A stretch of DNA of 8,100 nt from Treponema sp. Lineage in GTDB: Bacteria > Spirochaetota > Spirochaetia > Treponematales > Breznakiellaceae. Of this stretch, positions 6,194-8,100 are shown piece by piece. The position numbers and the translations under genes are program-made. A model generated the notes under the pieces. That model saw nothing but the letters and a program-made list of their open reading frames with translations. It ran no database searches and was not told where the DNA came from. Where the stretch lies: assembly GCA_031288575.1 (NCBI GenBank), contig JAITRD010000261.1, positions 1-8,100 of the forward strand, in the 5' to 3' direction. Positions within the stretch are counted from its first letter, which is position 1; the number at the start of each line of letters is the position of its first letter.

Positions 6194-7722
6194 GTTCCCA
6201 GTTCCCACTCCATGGCGTTAATCGCCGCGATATAGGCCTTTATCGAAGATTCCACCACATCGGTGGAGACCCCCCGGCCGTTCCAGTGGCGGTCGTCCAG
6301 GGTTATCTTGACCATGGTTTCCCCCTGAGAGGCGGACCCCCCGGTGATGGCCCCTATTTCGTAAAGTTCCAGCTCCGGATCCTTGCCGATTATCTGGTTT
6401 ATGGCCTTGAAGATCGAGTCGATGGGGCCGTCCCCCATGGAAACCTGCTTCCGGCGGGTGCCGTCCTTATACTGGAGCCGGATGGTCCCGGTGGCCCCCA
6501 GGGCGGAACCGGTATTCACCGCCCACTGGTCGAGCTTCCAGGTCTCGGGAACCATCGAGGCGGCGCCCATCACCAGGGCCTCAATATCCCGGTCGCTGAC
6601 CACCTTCTTTTTATCCGCCAGGTCCTTAAATTCCGCGAAGATCCGCTCCAAGGTCTGGGGGTCCACGCTCAGGCCCAGGGCGCTCAGGCGGTCCTCAAAG
6701 GCGTGACGGCCCGAATGTTTCCCCAGTACCATCTGGTTTTTGGAGATCCCCACCGATTCGGGGGTCATGATCTCGTAGGTGGCCCGGTTCACCAGGACCC
6801 CGTGCTGGTGGATCCCCGCCTCGTGGGCAAAGGCGTTATCCCCCACAATGGCCTTGTTGGGCTGGACCTTTACCCCCGTTACCTGGCTCACCAGGCGGCT
6901 GGTCCCGTATATCTGGGTGGTATCGATCCGGGTATCCGCCTTGAGGTAATCCCGCCTGACCCGCAGGGCCATGACAATCTCCTCCAGGGAGGCGTTCCCC
7001 GCCCGTTCCCCGATGCCGTTGATGGTACATTCGATCTGGTCCGCCCCATGCTCAATCGCCGCGAGGCTGTTGGCCACCGCAAGGCCCAGGTCGTTATGGA
7101 CATGGACGGAAAATTTCGCCCCCTCCCCCCCGGGGGTATGCTCCCTGATATAACCCACCAGGCGGCCGAATTCCCCGGGCATGGCGTAACCCACCGTGTC
7201 GGGGATATTCACCGTGGTGGCCCCGGCCTTTATGGCCTCCCCGAATACCCGGCACACAAAGTCGGGATCGCTGCGGGAGGCGTCTTCCGCGGAAAATTCC
7301 ACGTCGGAACAGAACTTTTTGGCGTACTTCACCGCGGAAATCACCCGCTCCACCACCTGGTCGGGGTTCATCTTCAGTTTATATTCCATGTGGATGGGGG
7401 AGGTCGCCAAAAACACATGGATCCGGGGCCGGGCCGCGCGGGCCAGGGCCTCCCGGCCGGCGTCAATATCCTTTTCCAGGGAACGGCAGAGCCCGGCCAC
7501 GGTACAATCCTTGACGATCCCCGCGATGGCCTTAACGGATTCCAAATCCCCGGGGCTGGAGATGGGGAATCCCGCTTCCATAACATCCACCCCCAGTTTT
7601 TCCAGCCGTTTGGCCACCTCCAGCTTTTCCTGCAAATTCATGCTGCACCCCGGCGCCTGTTCCCCGTCCCGCAGGGTGGTATCAAAAATGGTTATCTGAC
7701 GGGTCTTATCCTGGTCTGTCAT
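6190..7722 (-). CDS. leuA: 2-isopropylmalate synthase
   Basis: Condenses 2-oxoisovalerate with acetyl-CoA to 2-isopropylmalate, the committed step of leucine synthesis. At 510 residues it matches the bacterial family of about 500-520. The catalytic TIM-barrel shows FDTTLRDGEQAPG (13-25, metal ligand D14), EAGFPISSPGD (49-59), EFSAEDASRSD (142-152), VNIPDTVGYA (171-180), metal-binding HVHNDLGLAVANSL (207-220) and NGIGERAGNASLEE (235-248). A linker with NAFAHEAGIHQHG (296-308) and LGKHSGRHAF (333-342) follows, then a C-terminal leucine-sensing domain (about 375-510) with GGSASQGE (461-468). Leucine feedback inhibition is family knowledge, not shown here. The ATG at 7722 has AAGGAG 7 nt upstream, overlapping the ilvC stop; its own TGA overlaps the cimA ATG. 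It is paralogous to the neighbouring CimA, which has the same domain order but different substrate-pocket motifs. Confidence 0.98.
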   Translation of the reverse strand: MTDQDKTRQITIFDTTLRDGEQAPGCSMNLQEKLEVAKRLEKLGVDVMEAGFPISSPGDLESVKAIAGIVKDCTVAGLCRSLEKDIDAGREALARAARPRIHVFLATSPIHMEYKLKMNPDQVVERVISAVKYAKKFCSDVEFSAEDASRSDPDFVCRVFGEAIKAGATTVNIPDTVGYAMPGEFGRLVGYIREHTPGGEGAKFSVHVHNDLGLAVANSLAAIEHGADQIECTINGIGERAGNASLEEIVMALRVRRDYLKADTRIDTTQIYGTSRLVSQVTGVKVQPNKAIVGDNAFAHEAGIHQHGVLVNRATYEIMTPESVGISKNQMVLGKHSGRHAFEDRLSALGLSVDPQTLERIFAEFKDLADKKKVVSDRDIEALVMGAASMVPETWKLDQWAVNTGSALGATGTIRLQYKDGTRRKQVSMGDGPIDSIFKAINQIIGKDPELELYEIGAITGGSASQGETMVKITLDDRHWNGRGVSTDVVESSIKAYIAAINAMEWELGT

Positions 7723-7729
7723 AATCGGT

Positions 7730-7735
7730 CTCCTT
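7730..7735 (-). promoter_or_regulatory. Ribosome binding site of leuA
   Basis: AAGGAG read on the minus strand, 7 nt before the leuA ATG at 7722. Its first A is the last base of the ilvC TAA stop, so ribosomes ending on ilvC sit directly on this site. It fixes the leuA start. Confidence 0.85.
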
Positions 7736-8100
7736 TATTTGTCCGGTTTCGGGAGCCAGCTCATCATGGAGCGCAGTTCCCTACCCACCTGTTCGATGGG
7801 GTGCTGGGCCTCGATGGCCCTCATTCTATTGAAGTAAGGACGGTTCACCAAATTTTCGCTGATCCAGTCCTTGGCAAATTTACCGTTTTGTATCTCCCGC
7901 AAAATCCCGCGCATGGCCTTTTTGGTATCCTCGGTGATGATCCTGGGGCCGCAAACATAGTCCCCGTATTCGGCGGTGTCCGAAATGGAGTAACGCATAA
8001 AGGAGAGCCCTCCCCGGTTCACCAGGTCGATGATGAGCTTCATTTCATGCATCACCTCGAAGTAGGCGCTTTCCGGCTGGTAGCCCGCCTCGACCAGGAC
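7735..8100 (-). CDS. ilvC: Ketol-acid reductoisomerase, C-terminal part only (5' end outside window)
   Basis: NADPH- and Mg-dependent enzyme that isomerises and reduces 2-acetolactate or 2-aceto-2-hydroxybutyrate to the dihydroxy acids used by IlvD. Only the last 121 residues are present and the frame stays open to base 8100. They form the all-helical knotted C-terminal domain: GYQPESAYFEVMHEMKLI carries the two glutamates (visible residues 15 and 19) that match Mg ligands of the family, followed by SISDTAEYGDYVCGPRI and, near the end, HPIEQVGRELRSMM. The protein stops soon after this last motif and no second knotted domain follows, so it is the short class I form (about 330-340 residues), not the duplicated E. 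coli class II form. The NADPH-binding Rossmann domain lies off the window, so cofactor preference cannot be read. A GTG at 8055 falls inside the conserved helix and is not the start. GC content (about 55% over 7741-8040) is lower than in the downstream genes. Confidence 0.97.
   Translation of the reverse strand, partial: VLVEAGYQPESAYFEVMHEMKLIIDLVNRGGLSFMRYSISDTAEYGDYVCGPRIITEDTKKAMRGILREIQNGKFAKDWISENLVNRPYFNRMRAIEAQHPIEQVGRELRSMMSWLPKPDK

Noticed and set aside
4826..6235. 469-codon open frame on the plus strand opposite cimA
   Set aside because: It is antisense to a clearly conserved enzyme, its translation is Gly/Pro/Arg-rich with no recognisable domain, and GC-rich codon usage leaves such frames open by chance.
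1..8100. A new multi-gene system, mobile element or CRISPR array
   Set aside because: Every base outside 44 nt of short spacers belongs to six recognisable branched-chain amino acid genes. No repeat arrays, transposase, integrase or unexplained gene is present.

Overview
The window is one tightly packed minus-strand operon for branched-chain amino acid synthesis. In transcription order (right to left) it holds: the 3' end of ilvC (ketol-acid reductoisomerase), leuA (2-isopropylmalate synthase), cimA (citramalate synthase), leuB (3-isopropylmalate dehydrogenase), ilvD (dihydroxy-acid dehydratase) and most of ilvB (acetolactate synthase large subunit). Both ends are cut: ilvC lacks its 5' part and ilvB its last few dozen codons. 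Junctions are 12 nt, a 4-nt ATGA overlap, 10 nt, 20 nt and 2 nt, so there is almost no non-coding DNA and I see no internal promoter or terminator. No RNA gene, mobile element or CRISPR array was found.

How the genes work together: IlvB, IlvC and IlvD are the shared enzymes that turn pyruvate (or pyruvate plus 2-oxobutanoate) into the 2-oxoacid precursors of valine and isoleucine. LeuA draws 2-oxoisovalerate off toward leucine. CimA makes citramalate from pyruvate and acetyl-CoA, the entry to threonine-independent isoleucine synthesis. LeuB is the dehydrogenase of the leucine branch and, in organisms with CimA, also of the citramalate branch. The isomerase LeuCD, needed by both branches, and the IlvN/IlvH regulatory subunit are not in the window and must be encoded outside it, if present.

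Organism: a bacterium with fairly GC-rich DNA (hand counts about 55% in ilvC, 63% in one stretch of leuA, 76% in part of ilvB), strong AGGAGG-type ribosome binding sites and compact operons. IlvD and CimA resemble the forms common in anaerobes. A spirochaete or another anaerobic bacterium would fit, but the sequence alone does not settle the phylum.

The pathway is ordinary and well understood; I found no sign of a new system. The most unusual item is a Gly/Pro-rich low-complexity insertion of about 33 residues in the CimA catalytic barrel, encoded by DNA with 8-base G and C homopolymers. Smaller points are a long linker in IlvB, a short insertion in LeuB, and a 9-bp tandem repeat that multiplies possible start codons of cimA.
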